A stretch of DNA of 55,112 bases from Bacteroidaceae bacterium (GTDB lineage: Bacteria > Bacteroidota > Bacteroidia > Bacteroidales > Bacteroidaceae): contig JAFUFW010000029.1 of the NCBI GenBank assembly GCA_017469685.1, positions 1 through 55,112 of the forward strand, read 5' to 3'. Below, piece after piece: positions 35,289 through 45,800 of the stretch (position 1 is the stretch's first letter; each line of letters begins with the position of its first letter). The position numbers and the translations under genes are program-made. The notes beneath the pieces were generated by a model. The model saw only the letters and a list, made by a program, of their open reading frames with translations, made no database searches and was not told where the DNA came from.

Positions 35289-38200
35289 ATGATAATGAAA
35301 AAGGCAGGTTTCATAATTGCTACAATAATCTTCGCGGCGACGGTCACCACCGCCCCGGCTGCCACTCGCTGGGTGGACGTAACATCGGAATATTTCAAAA
35401 ACCCCACCTTCTCTACTGGCGACCGCAGCGACTGGACATTCGAGGGCGAGGCCAGCTCGTTCGCCTTTATCCGTGTAGGCTGCATCGAAATGTGGCAGGG
35501 CTGGATGCACATGCATCGCGAGCTTGCGGTGCCCAACGGGCGCTACCGCCTCAGCTTCCAGTCGCTCTACCGCTTCCGCCGCCACGTGTGGGCCTATCAG
35601 CAGTACGTCGAAGGCACCGACGAGCATACGGCTTTCTATTATGCCAACGCCGAGGAGCGCGAGGTGCCCAGCGAGTACACATTCGCCTTCACGGAGGACC
35701 CGGGAGGAGCCACCTACCACCCCGACGACAGCCACTGGTTCTGCAACTCGATGGAGACGGCGGGCATAGCCTTCGAACAGGGAGCCTTCAAGTGCGAGAT
35801 AGAGCTGGAGGTGAGCGACGGCAGACTGAACATAGGCATCTACAACGACAGCGAACAGACGCACACCGACAACTGGCTCGTGGTAGACAACATAAAGCTG
35901 GAGTACCTTACCGAATACAACGAACCCGCGGCCGGCGACCTCTGCATCAACGAGGTGGTGGCAGCCAACGTGGACCTGCAGCTGAGCCCTGCCTACAACT
36001 TCGACAGCTGGATAGAACTCTACAATACTACCGACAAGGTGCTGAACATCGCCGGATGCTACCTTACCGACAATGCCGGCCATCGCTGGCAGATGCCAGA
36101 GGGCGTAGGCTCTGTGCCGCCCCACGGCTTCAAGCAATTGTGGCTGGGAAGCAACGACATAAGACCATCACAGGCTCCCTTCAAGCTCGACTGCGAGGGC
36201 GGCAGCATCGCCATAGAGAGCGCCAGCGGAACTATAATCTGCAGCGCCGACTACCCCGAAGCCATAAGCCGCACGGCCTACGCACGAACAGCCGACGGAG
36301 CTGACGAGTGGAGCTGGACGGCCACGCCCACACCCGCAGCCACCAATGCCACGGCAACCTTCGCCAACGTGCGCGCCGAGGCACCAACCGTGCGCCCCGA
36401 CGGACAGATCTTCGACGGCCAGCTGAGAGTGATAGCACGGGCCCCGCAGGGGACGGTGCTCCGCTACACCACCGACGGCACCACTCCGACACTCGAGAAC
36501 GGACAGACGTCGGCCAACGGCTCGATAAACATCAGCGCCACCACAAGCCTGCGCTTCAGATGCTTCGCCGAGGGGCAGCTGCCAAGCGAAGTTGTCACCC
36601 GGACTTACATACGCAAGGAGCGCGAGCACGTGCTGCCCGTCATCGCCGTGTCGACGCCCGACGACTACCTCTACGATGATATGATAGGCGTCTACACACG
36701 AGGCACCAACGGACGCACGGGCAACGGGCAGTCGAGCCCCGCAAACTGGAACATGAACTGGGACCGCCCAGTGAATTTCCAATATATCCTGCCCGAAACG
36801 AACGAGATGGCCCTGAACCAGGACGTGGACTTCGCCATCTCGGGCGGATGGACGCGCAGCGGATGGATCAAGTCGTTCAAGCTCAAGGCCGATCGCGTCT
36901 ACGAAGGAAAGAACACGCTGCCCTACGCATTCTTCTCTGCGAAGCCCTACATCCGCAACAAGACCCTGCAGGTGCGCTACGGAGGCAACGACACTGGATG
37001 CCGCATCAAGGACGCTGCACTGCACGAGATCATACAGCGCTCGGGCATAGACCTCGACGTGATGTCATACCAGCCCGCCGTGCACTACATCAACGGCCAG
37101 TACCGGGGACTCATCAACATACGCGAGCCCAACAACAAGGACTTCGCCTACGCCAACTGGGCCATCACGAAGAGCGACATTGAAATCTACGAGCAGAGCC
37201 CCGACTCGGGAGCCTTCATGATGATAGGCCGGCCTGACACGCTGCTCTACCTCTACGACCTCTCGGCCACAGCCGCCGACGCCCAAACCTACGCCGAGAT
37301 ATGCCGACTCGTCGACATCGACGAATTCATCAACTACATGGCCGCCGAGCTCTACCTCGGATCGTGGGACTGGCCCGACAACAACCTCAAAGCCTACCGC
37401 CTGCGCGACGGCGGACGCTTCCGCATCACCTTCTTCGACCTCGACGCTGCCTTCGGCACCGACGGGCGCGCCACTGACGAGGAAGGCGAGATCTACATCA
37501 ACGGGAACACCTTCCGATGGATCGACGGCATGCAGTGGCACCGCTACGACTACATCTACGACACTGGCGAGAGCCGCTACGGCGAGATAAAGTTCTGCAC
37601 ATTCTTCCTCAACATGCTCGAGAACGACGACTTCCGCCGCCGCTTCATCGACACCTTCTGCGTCATGGGCAGCGTGTTCGAGCCTACGCGTGCAGCCGAA
37701 ATATGCGACGAACTGGGCGACCGCGTACGCCAGACCATGGCATGGGAAGGCGCCAGCCCCGACGGCTCGCTCAACGAGATCCGCGAGAAGCTGAAAGGGC
37801 GCGCGGCGAAGTTCGTGAAGCAGATGAAGGAGTACACGCGGCTGCGCCTCGCAGGCGCCAAAGAGCAGCAGGTGACGATAACCACCGAGCCGGCTGACGC
37901 GGGCGACATCTATGTCAACGACGTGCGCGTGCCATACGCCGAGTACGACGGCGCCCTGTTCCCGCCCGTTAAGCTACGGGCCGAGGCACGCGGAGGCTAC
38001 CGCTTCGTAGGCTGGCGCGAAGCTGAAAACACGTCGCGCTACATCACGGGCAACGCCGAGATGGACCTGCCTGCGCAAGAAAGCATTAACCTCATAGCAT
38101 CGTTCCGAAAGATGACCTACGCCGACCGCAAGCGCGGATACCCCGACGTGCGCATCAACGAGGTGAGCGCGGCCAACGCCATCTATGCCAACGACAACTA

Positions 38201-38876
38201 CAAACGCAACGACTGGGTGGAACTCTACAACACCACCGACAAGGACATAGACCTCACCGGACTATACCTCAGCGACGACAAGACCGACCCGCACAAGTAC
38301 CAGATTGCATCTGCAAGTGCTGAGATTCCCACCACTATTCCCGCCCACAGCTACATCATCATCTGGTGTGACAAGGCCGAGGCCAAGACGGCACTGCACG
38401 CTCCCTTCAAGCTCGACGCCGACGGCGGATGCGTAAGCATCACGGCAGCCGACGACGCATGGACCGACATCCTCTACTACCCCCCGCACAACGGCCGCCA
38501 GACCGTAGCCCGCTTCCCCGACGGCGACGACAATATCTGCGTGACAAACGTGCCAACAATCAACCAGACCAACCGCCGCAGCAGCTACCTCGAGCCCGTT
38601 GACCAGCTCGCGGTAGGCATCGGTGACGTGGCAGGGAGTGTCTCTGCCGACCTCAGTCTGCGCCGCGTGGGCAACCGCCTCGTAGCCTCCTCGTCAACAG
38701 CCGTGACGGCACGCCTGCAGCTCTTCAGTTCCGACGGCCGCTGCATCCACCTGGCCGAGCTACGCTTCAGCGGCACTCAGGCTACGGCGCCGCTGCCACA
38801 GCTTGCCGGCGGCGTCTACATAGCCCGCGTGACTGACGATCAGGGGCGGACAGCTGTTGCAAAATTAAGAAATTGA
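35289..38876 (+). CDS. CotH-kinase-domain protein with two lamin-tail domains and sorting tail
   Basis: I start at ATG 35289 (1195 residues; 35295 also possible) because a signal peptide follows and the promoter overlaps any earlier start. Parts: jelly-roll (about 20-212, ending VVDNIKLEYL), lamin-tail domain 1 (about 219-335; INEVVAANVDL, WIELYNTTDKVLN) and a chitobiase-like beta segment (about 375-445; TVLRYTTDGTTPT). The CotH domain spans about 448-850 (WIKSFKLKADRVYEGKNTLPYAFF, LQVRYGGNDTG, FRITFFDLDAAFGTD). InlB-like repeat (about 860-925), lamin-tail 2 (about 954-1070) and a type IX-like tail (about 1123-1195) follow. CotH proteins are atypical secreted kinases; the target here is unknown. 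First gene of a three-gene operon. Confidence 0.85.
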   Translation: MIMKKAGFIIATIIFAATVTTAPAATRWVDVTSEYFKNPTFSTGDRSDWTFEGEASSFAFIRVGCIEMWQGWMHMHRELAVPNGRYRLSFQSLYRFRRHVWAYQQYVEGTDEHTAFYYANAEEREVPSEYTFAFTEDPGGATYHPDDSHWFCNSMETAGIAFEQGAFKCEIELEVSDGRLNIGIYNDSEQTHTDNWLVVDNIKLEYLTEYNEPAAGDLCINEVVAANVDLQLSPAYNFDSWIELYNTTDKVLNIAGCYLTDNAGHRWQMPEGVGSVPPHGFKQLWLGSNDIRPSQAPFKLDCEGGSIAIESASGTIICSADYPEAISRTAYARTADGADEWSWTATPTPAATNATATFANVRAEAPTVRPDGQIFDGQLRVIARAPQGTVLRYTTDGTTPTLENGQTSANGSINISATTSLRFRCFAEGQLPSEVVTRTYIRKEREHVLPVIAVSTPDDYLYDDMIGVYTRGTNGRTGNGQSSPANWNMNWDRPVNFQYILPETNEMALNQDVDFAISGGWTRSGWIKSFKLKADRVYEGKNTLPYAFFSAKPYIRNKTLQVRYGGNDTGCRIKDAALHEIIQRSGIDLDVMSYQPAVHYINGQYRGLINIREPNNKDFAYANWAITKSDIEIYEQSPDSGAFMMIGRPDTLLYLYDLSATAADAQTYAEICRLVDIDEFINYMAAELYLGSWDWPDNNLKAYRLRDGGRFRITFFDLDAAFGTDGRATDEEGEIYINGNTFRWIDGMQWHRYDYIYDTGESRYGEIKFCTFFLNMLENDDFRRRFIDTFCVMGSVFEPTRAAEICDELGDRVRQTMAWEGASPDGSLNEIREKLKGRAAKFVKQMKEYTRLRLAGAKEQQVTITTEPADAGDIYVNDVRVPYAEYDGALFPPVKLRAEARGGYRFVGWREAENTSRYITGNAEMDLPAQESINLIASFRKMTYADRKRGYPDVRINEVSAANAIYANDNYKRNDWVELYNTTDKDIDLTGLYLSDDKTDPHKYQIASASAEIPTTIPAHSYIIIWCDKAEAKTALHAPFKLDADGGCVSITAADDAWTDILYYPPHNGRQTVARFPDGDDNICVTNVPTINQTNRRSSYLEPVDQLAVGIGDVAGSVSADLSLRRVGNRLVASSSTAVTARLQLFSSDGRCIHLAELRFSGTQATAPLPQLAGGVYIARVTDDQGRTAVAKLRN

Positions 38877-38894
38877 TAATTTACAGTTTAAAGT

Positions 38895-39944
38895 ATGCTC
38901 AAAAAGATATTAGCTATTATCTGCGGCCTGGCTGCAATCAATGCCGCCGCACAGACGGCCAAAAGCCAAGTGCCACTGGCCGACCCCTATATCCTGCTCG
39001 ACGGCGACACCTACTACGCCTACGGCACCAACAATGCCAATGGCATCGAGTACTGGCGCTCGGCCGACCTGAGGCACTGGGTCTACGGCGGCCTGGCGCT
39101 GAGCAAGAACAACACGAGCGAGAAACAATGGTTCTGGGCACCTGAAGTTTACTTCAAGAACGGGCAGTACTACATGTACTTCTCAGCCAACGAACACCTC
39201 TTCGTGGCCACTGCCAGCTCGCCGCGCGGCCCCTTCAACCAGGTGGGCAGCTATATGATGGAACCCCTCATCGGCAACGAGAAATGCATCGACTCCAGCG
39301 TCTTCTTCGACGACGACGGCAAGGCCTACTGCTTCTTCGTGCGCTTCACCGACGGCAACTGCATCTGGCGATGCGAACTCGAGGACGACTACATAACGCC
39401 GCGGCAAGGTACGCTGCAGCACTGCACCAGCGTCAGCCTCGACTGGGAAAACAAACTCGGACGCGTCTGCGAAGGACCGTTTGTGGTGAAGAACGGACGC
39501 ACATACCTCTTCACCTACTCTGCCAACGACTACCGCAGTCATGACTACGGCGTAGGCTGCGCACGAAACTCTCGCCCTACAGGAGCATGGATTAAGAACT
39601 CACGGCCCATACTGCAGAGGGCGCAGGGCCTCGTAGGAACCGGCCACCACTCATTCTTCACCGACAAGGAAGGACAACTGCGCATCGTATTCCACGCCCA
39701 CAACTCAACCGAGGCCGTAGCCCCGCGCCTGATGTACATAGGCAGCGCCGAAGCCACAACCACAACCATTAAAATCTCCGACGAACCCTTCATAGTGCCT
39801 GACAAGGTGACCGTAGGCGTCGAAAGCCCAGCAGCTCACGCTGCAATCCCATTCTTCTACGACCTCTCAGGCCGCCGCACCACACCTATACACGCCGGGC
39901 TCTACGTATCCGACGGCCGCAAGATAGCTCTCCGACAAAGATAA
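38895..39944 (+). CDS. GH43 glycoside hydrolase with short C-terminal tail
   Basis: The 349-residue secreted protein (signal 1-19, INAAAQ) keeps all GH43 catalytic positions: Asp30 (LADPYILL), Asp133 (KCIDSSVFFDDDG) and Glu193 (VCEGPFVV). WAPEVYFKNGQYYMYFSA and GTGHHSFFTD are also typical. Specificity (alpha-L-arabinofuranosidase, beta-xylosidase, galactan-acting) cannot be told. The C-terminus carries FYDLSGRRTTP...GLYVSDGRKIALRQR, the tail shared across the locus. It starts 18 bp after the CotH gene and ends 21 bp before the DUF4965 paralogue, so all three are one operon. Confidence 0.88.
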   Translation: MLKKILAIICGLAAINAAAQTAKSQVPLADPYILLDGDTYYAYGTNNANGIEYWRSADLRHWVYGGLALSKNNTSEKQWFWAPEVYFKNGQYYMYFSANEHLFVATASSPRGPFNQVGSYMMEPLIGNEKCIDSSVFFDDDGKAYCFFVRFTDGNCIWRCELEDDYITPRQGTLQHCTSVSLDWENKLGRVCEGPFVVKNGRTYLFTYSANDYRSHDYGVGCARNSRPTGAWIKNSRPILQRAQGLVGTGHHSFFTDKEGQLRIVFHAHNSTEAVAPRLMYIGSAEATTTTIKISDEPFIVPDKVTVGVESPAAHAAIPFFYDLSGRRTTPIHAGLYVSDGRKIALRQR

Positions 39945-39965
39945 TAACACAATAATAAAACAGAA

Positions 39966-42665
39966 ATGAAACGACTCCATCACATCATTGCGGCGACTTG
40001 TATCTTATGTGTCGCCACCACAGTAGCACAGGCACAGACCGACGACTACTTCACCCCCTACAAGAACAGCGCACTGCGCCTGCCATCTGTGCCGCTACTT
40101 ACCAACGACCCCTACTTCTCCTTCTGGTCGCCGTTCGACAAACTGACCGACGGCACTACGCGCCACTGGAGCGATATCCAGAAGCCCATCGACGGGCTGC
40201 TGCGCGTCGACGGCACTGCCTACCGCTTCATGGGCACTGGCCGCAGTAGTCTGCTCAACCCTATCGCTGGAATGGCTGACACAGAAGCTTGGGAAGGGCG
40301 AGTAAGCCACACCTTCCAAGACAACACCAACTGGACACAGCGCTCGTTCGACGACAGCTCGTGGGCCGTGGAAAAAGCTGCATGGGGCACACGCAACGAA
40401 TACCCGAACGTGCACAACGACTGGACGGCCCCTAACTCAGACATATACGTACGTCGCACCGTCAACCTTACTGCAGATGACCTGGCCAAAGACCTGTGGA
40501 TACAATTCTCACACGACGATGTCTTCGAACTGTACGTCAACGGCAACCGCGTCATCAGCACAGGCGAGACATGGATACAGGGCGAGACCCACCAGCTCTC
40601 GACAGCCGAGAAACGCTACCTGCGCACTGGCGACAACATCATTGCGGCCCACTGCCACAATACCAGCGGCGGTGCATACATCGACTTCGGCATCTTCGAA
40701 AACACTTACGTGGCTGCACAAGGCGTGCAGACGGCACAGCAACAGAGCTGCAACGTAATGGCCACCTCGACCTACTACACCTTCAAGTGCGGCCCTGTCA
40801 ACCTCGACCTCGTTTTCACGGCGCCGATGGTCATCACCGACCTCGACCTCATATCCACACCCATCAACTACGTCTCCTACCGTGTCAGCTCAACCGATGG
40901 CGCTGAGCACGAGGTGCAGTTATATATCGCCACGACTCCGATACTGACTGTCAACGAGGCTGTGCAGCCCGTCGATGTGGAGCTCGTCAGCGAGCGAGGC
41001 GTGGACTACGTCAAAGCTGGTTCCACAGCCCAAAATGTGCTGGGCCGCGTAGGTGACCTCATCACAATCGACTGGGGATATCTGTACCTGCCTGCCGTCA
41101 ACGGCACTGCCGTTTTTGCTCCAACAGCAATCATGGAGAACACATTCGTGACAACGGGTGCTCTGCCTGCCTGCGCTGAGAAAATCACAGGCCAGACACC
41201 GGCAAACGCCACTACCCTTGCCTACAGCCACGACTTCGGACGCACAGCATCCGCCTCCAGCTTCATGATGATTGGCTACGACGAGGTCTACGACATTCGC
41301 TACTTCAACGTGGACTACAAAGGCTACTGGGCACGCGACGGCAAGACAATTACCCAGGCTTTCGACGACTTCCGCGACAACTACGACAACTACATGCAGC
41401 AGGCACGAGAACAGGACAAGACCATCTACGACGACGCACTAACATCGGGCAACACGAAGTATGCTGAGCTTCTTTCTGGTTCATACCGACAAGTGCTCGC
41501 AGCGCATAAACTCTTCCAGGACAACGAAGGTCACCTACTCTACTTCTCAAAGGAGAACAACTCCAACGGCTGCGTAAACACCGTAGATCTCACCTACCCC
41601 TCCGCACCACTCTTCCTGATGTACAACACCGACTTGCAGAAGGCCATGATGACCAGCATCTTTGAGTATAGCAAGTCTGGACGATGGCGCAAGCAGTTTG
41701 CTGCCCACGACCTCGGCACATACCCCCATGCCAACGGACAGGTCTACGGAGGAGATATGCCCCTCGAGGAATCGGGTAATATGCTCACTCTCGCAGCCAT
41801 GATCTCGAAGATCGACGGCAACACCGACTGGATTGACAACTACTGGGGCATCTGCCAGCAGTGGGTGAGATACCTCGTCAACAACGGGCAGGACCCTGAC
41901 ACACAACTCTGCACCGACGACTTTGCCGGCCACTGGGCGCACAACGCTAACCTCTCAATAAAAGCCATCATGGCCATCGCCGGCTTTGCAGAGATAGCCA
42001 AGATGAAAGGTCTGACTTCAGCTTACGAAACCTACCACCAAAAAGCTGCAGAGATGGCTGCCAAGTGGATGACCGACGCCGACGACGGCAACCACTACCG
42101 CCTCGCCTTCGACCGCGAAGGCACGTGGAGTCAGAAATACAACCTCGTGTGGGACAAGTTATGGGGTCTGAATATCTTCCCTGGCGTTGCAGCCAAAGAA
42201 ATTGCCTTCTACCGCACCCACCAAAACACATACGGACTTCCACTCGACAGCCGCGAGAAGTACTCCAAGAGCGACTGGATAATATGGTCAGCATCGATGG
42301 CAGACAACGTGAGACTCTTCACTAACTTTTCCGACAAAATCTGGAACTGGGTCAATGAGACCACCGACCGCGTTCCGCTCTCCGATTGGTTCTGGACAGA
42401 CAGCAAACACTTCCGCGGATTCCGCGCACGCTCCGTAATAGGCGGTTTCTGGATGAAGGAAGTCATGGACCGTTTCGCCGTTGAACCCGACGCCATAGAA
42501 TCTGTCAACGAAGACGCCGGCACAAACGCCGGCACACCTGCCGCCGCTGGTAATACAGCCGTCTATGACATCTCCGGCCGTCGTATCAGCACAGACAGCC
42601 TTAGCCCTGGCATACGCATCATAAAGAATAGCAACGGCACCTTTAAGAAAGTGGCTGTGAAATAA
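39966..42665 (+). CDS. DUF4964/DUF5127/DUF4965/DUF1793 protein, second paralogue with sorting tail
   Basis: The 899-residue protein has a cleavable signal (ending AQAQ) instead of a lipobox. Domain order equals the 5811-8255 paralogue: DUF4964 (PSVPLLTNDPYFSFWSPFDK), jelly-roll insertion (HDDVFELYVNGNR, NIIAAHCHN), then DUF5127 and DUF4965/1793 (NNSNGCVNTVDLTYPSAPLF, CTDDFAGHWAHNANLS, HYRLAFDREGTWSQKYN). It differs by about 25 extra residues near 400 and a C-terminal extension with YDISGRRIS...IKNSNGTFKKVAVK. Signal and tail suggest a different cellular location from the lipoprotein copy. Activity is unknown; the 'glutaminase' label is by distant homology. Last gene of its operon, convergent with rpoC. 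Confidence 0.85.
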   Translation: MKRLHHIIAATCILCVATTVAQAQTDDYFTPYKNSALRLPSVPLLTNDPYFSFWSPFDKLTDGTTRHWSDIQKPIDGLLRVDGTAYRFMGTGRSSLLNPIAGMADTEAWEGRVSHTFQDNTNWTQRSFDDSSWAVEKAAWGTRNEYPNVHNDWTAPNSDIYVRRTVNLTADDLAKDLWIQFSHDDVFELYVNGNRVISTGETWIQGETHQLSTAEKRYLRTGDNIIAAHCHNTSGGAYIDFGIFENTYVAAQGVQTAQQQSCNVMATSTYYTFKCGPVNLDLVFTAPMVITDLDLISTPINYVSYRVSSTDGAEHEVQLYIATTPILTVNEAVQPVDVELVSERGVDYVKAGSTAQNVLGRVGDLITIDWGYLYLPAVNGTAVFAPTAIMENTFVTTGALPACAEKITGQTPANATTLAYSHDFGRTASASSFMMIGYDEVYDIRYFNVDYKGYWARDGKTITQAFDDFRDNYDNYMQQAREQDKTIYDDALTSGNTKYAELLSGSYRQVLAAHKLFQDNEGHLLYFSKENNSNGCVNTVDLTYPSAPLFLMYNTDLQKAMMTSIFEYSKSGRWRKQFAAHDLGTYPHANGQVYGGDMPLEESGNMLTLAAMISKIDGNTDWIDNYWGICQQWVRYLVNNGQDPDTQLCTDDFAGHWAHNANLSIKAIMAIAGFAEIAKMKGLTSAYETYHQKAAEMAAKWMTDADDGNHYRLAFDREGTWSQKYNLVWDKLWGLNIFPGVAAKEIAFYRTHQNTYGLPLDSREKYSKSDWIIWSASMADNVRLFTNFSDKIWNWVNETTDRVPLSDWFWTDSKHFRGFRARSVIGGFWMKEVMDRFAVEPDAIESVNEDAGTNAGTPAAAGNTAVYDISGRRISTDSLSPGIRIIKNSNGTFKKVAVK

Positions 42666-42792
42666 ACACAGACTGGCGTTTTACAAACGCTGCCGGTTGA
42701 ATAAGACCGATTCAGCAGGCCGAAAGCGCCAATCCGACCAGTTGCTCACCCCAACACGACAGCCTATTTCTGCCGGCATAACCGGTCAAAAC

Positions 42793-42830
42793 AAAAAAAG
42801 CGCCCCAGCCAAGCGAGTTGGCTGGGGCGC
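42793..42830 (-). terminator. Intrinsic terminator of the rpoBC operon
   Basis: GCGCCCCAGCCAA and TTGGCTGGGGCGC form a perfect 13-bp stem over GCGAG. On the minus strand it is followed by seven T residues, 35 bp after the rpoC stop codon. The other strand has only a short T stretch. Confidence 0.92.
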
Positions 42831-42864
42831 TTCATTCTGCCATGTTTGCCCTCAAGGGCTAATA

Positions 42865-45800
42865 TTAATCAATGTCGTAGTCGAGTATGGCCTTGCGGTT
42901 GGAGAGCACACGATCGTAGTCCTCCTTGGAACCGACGACTATCTTGTCGAACTCGCGCAGACCAGTACCGGCCGGGATGAGGTGACCGCAGATGACGTTC
43001 TCCTTCATGCCCTCAAGGTAGTCACTCTTACCGTTGATGGCAGCCTCGTTGAGCACCTTAGTAGTCTCCTGGAAGGAGGCGGCACTCATGAACGATGTCG
43101 TCTGGAGGGCTGCGCGGGTGATACCTTGCAGAATCTGCGTGGAGGTTGCAGGCACGGCATCACGCACTACTACAGGACGAAGGTCACGGCGCTTCAGCAG
43201 TGAGTTCTCATCGCGAAGCTTGCGGGCAGTGACAATCATACCTGGCATCATCGTCTCGCTGTCGCCAGCGTCGGTGACAACCTTCTTACCCCAGATACGA
43301 TCGTTTTCCTCGGCGAACTCGATCTTGTCAACAACCTGTTGTTCGAGGAAGCGGGTATCGCCAGGCTCATCTATCTGAACCTTACGCATCATCTGACGGA
43401 CGATGACCTCAAAGTGCTTGTCGTTGATCTTAACGCCCTGCAGACGATAGACGTCCTGAACCTCGTTGACAATGTATTCCTGTACAGCCGTAGGACCCTT
43501 GATGGCAAGGATGTCAGCAGGAGTGATGGCTCCGTCTGAGAGAGGCGTGCCGGCACGTACGTAGTCGTTCTCCTGAACGAGTATCTGCTTTGACAGAGGT
43601 ACGAGGTAGTGACGCTCGTCGCCCACCTTGGAGGTGACGATAATCTCGCGATTTCCACGCTTGAGCTTACCCATCTTCACCTCACCATCAATCTCGCTGA
43701 CCACGGCCGGGTTGCTCGGGTTACGAGCCTCGAAGAGCTCAGTGACACGGGGCAGACCACCGGTAATATCACCAGCCTTGCCCACAGCACGTGGAATCTT
43801 TACGAGAACATCACCAGCCTTGACCGTTTGCTTGTCCTCTACAGAGATATGACCGCCGATGGGGAAGTTATAGGTGCGCAGGAGTTCACCGTTCTCATCA
43901 AGGATGTGGCAGACGGGAACCTTAGTCCTATCCTTAGACTCAATGACGATGAGCTCACGCAGACCCGTGGCATCATCGGTCTCAACACGATAGGTGACAC
44001 CTTCGATGACATCCTCAAACTCTATGCGGCCTGCGGCTTCTGTGACGATGACTGCATTGAAGGGATCCCACTTGGCCACCATGTCGCCCTTCTGCACCTT
44101 CTCGCCATCCTTCTTGTAGAGGGTAGAACCGTAGGGTACATTTTGGGTGAGGAGCACGATGCCTGTGTTGACATCCACAAAGCGCACTTCAGCCAGACGG
44201 CCAACGACCATCTTAGCAGCTGTGCCAGCCTCATCGACAATGTCAACGGTGCGGAGCTCTTCGAACTCGAGCTTAGAGTCATACTTTGCCTTGATTGTGG
44301 CATTGGCGGCTGCATTGTCAGCCACACCACCGGCGTGGAACGTGCGCAGTGTAAGCTGCGTACCAGGCTCACCGATGGACTGTGCGGCGATGACGCCTAC
44401 GGCTTCACCCTTCTGTACCATACGGGCAGTGGCGAGGTTGCGGCCGTAGCACTTCATGCAGACGCCATGGCGGCTTTCGCAGGTGAGCACAGAACGTATC
44501 TCGACGCTCTCGATGGGGCTGTTCTCTATCTCCTCAGCAATAGCTTCGGTGATCTCTTCGCCGGCAGCCACGATAAGGCGGTTGTTCGACGGGTTGATGA
44601 TATCATGAACACTGACGCGACCAAGGATGCGCTCGTAGAGAGAACTGATGACTTCGTCGCCATTCTTCAGGGCCGTGCAGACGAGACCACGCAGCGTACC
44701 GCAGTCCTCTTCATTGATAATCACGTCGTGCGAAACGTCGACCAGACGACGTGTAAGGTAACCTGCGTCGGCGGTCTTCAGAGCCGTATCGGCAAGACCC
44801 TTACGGGCACCGTGAGTAGAGATGAAGTACTCCAGCACACTCATTCCTTCCTTGAAGTTGGAGAGAATCGGGTTCTCAATGATCTGTGCCTCGGCACCTG
44901 CCTTCTGAGGCTTGGCCATAAGGCCACGCATACCTGAGAGCTGGCTGATCTGACCGGCACTACCACGGGCACCTGAGTCAAGCATCATGTATACGGCATT
45001 GAAGCCCTGGTCGGCCTCGCGCATGGTCTTCATGAGAACGGCAGAGAGGTCGTTATTGACGTGTGTCCAGGCATCGATAACCTGATTGTAGCGCTCTTTA
45101 TCGGTAATGAAACCCATATTGTAGTCACCGGTGATGCGCTCAACCTCGTCGTTACCACGCTGAACGAGGGCCTGCTTCTCTTCGGGGATGATGATATCGC
45201 CGAGGTTGAATGAGAGGCCGCCATCATAAGCGAGCTTATAGCCGAGGTTCTTGATACCATCAAGGAACGAGCAAGCACGGGCAACACCTACAGCCTTGAT
45301 GACATCGGTGATGAGACCGCGGAGGGTCTTCTTAGAGATGATATCGTTGAAGAAACCTACCTCCACGGGGATAATCTCGTTGACGATAACACGACCTACG
45401 GAGGTCTCCACCATGCGCTTGCCGATGGTGCCGTTCTCGAGCTTATCCTCTACGATGACCTTTACGGGAGCGTGAACGTCTACGCGGCGCTCATTGTATG
45501 CGATGATTGCCTCTTCGGGACCGTAGAAAGTGAGGCCCGAACCGAGGGCACCGGGGCGCAACTTGGTGATGTAGTAGAGGCCGAGCACCATATCCTGCGA
45601 AGGCACGGTGATAGGAGCGCCGTTGGCAGGATTAAGGATATTGTGGCTCTGCAGCATCAGGATCTGCGCCTCGAGGATAGCCTCGTTGCTCAGCGGGAGG
45701 TGAACAGCCATCTGGTCACCGTCGAAGTCGGCATTGAAGGCCGTACATGCGAGCGGGTGAAGCTGGATAGCCTTGCCCTCAATCATCTTAGGTTGGAAGG

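Noticed and set aside
43609-44937. 442-codon open frame on the plus strand opposite rpoC
   Set aside because: rpoC is complete and highly conserved here; the antisense frame is open because of codon bias and resembles no family I know.
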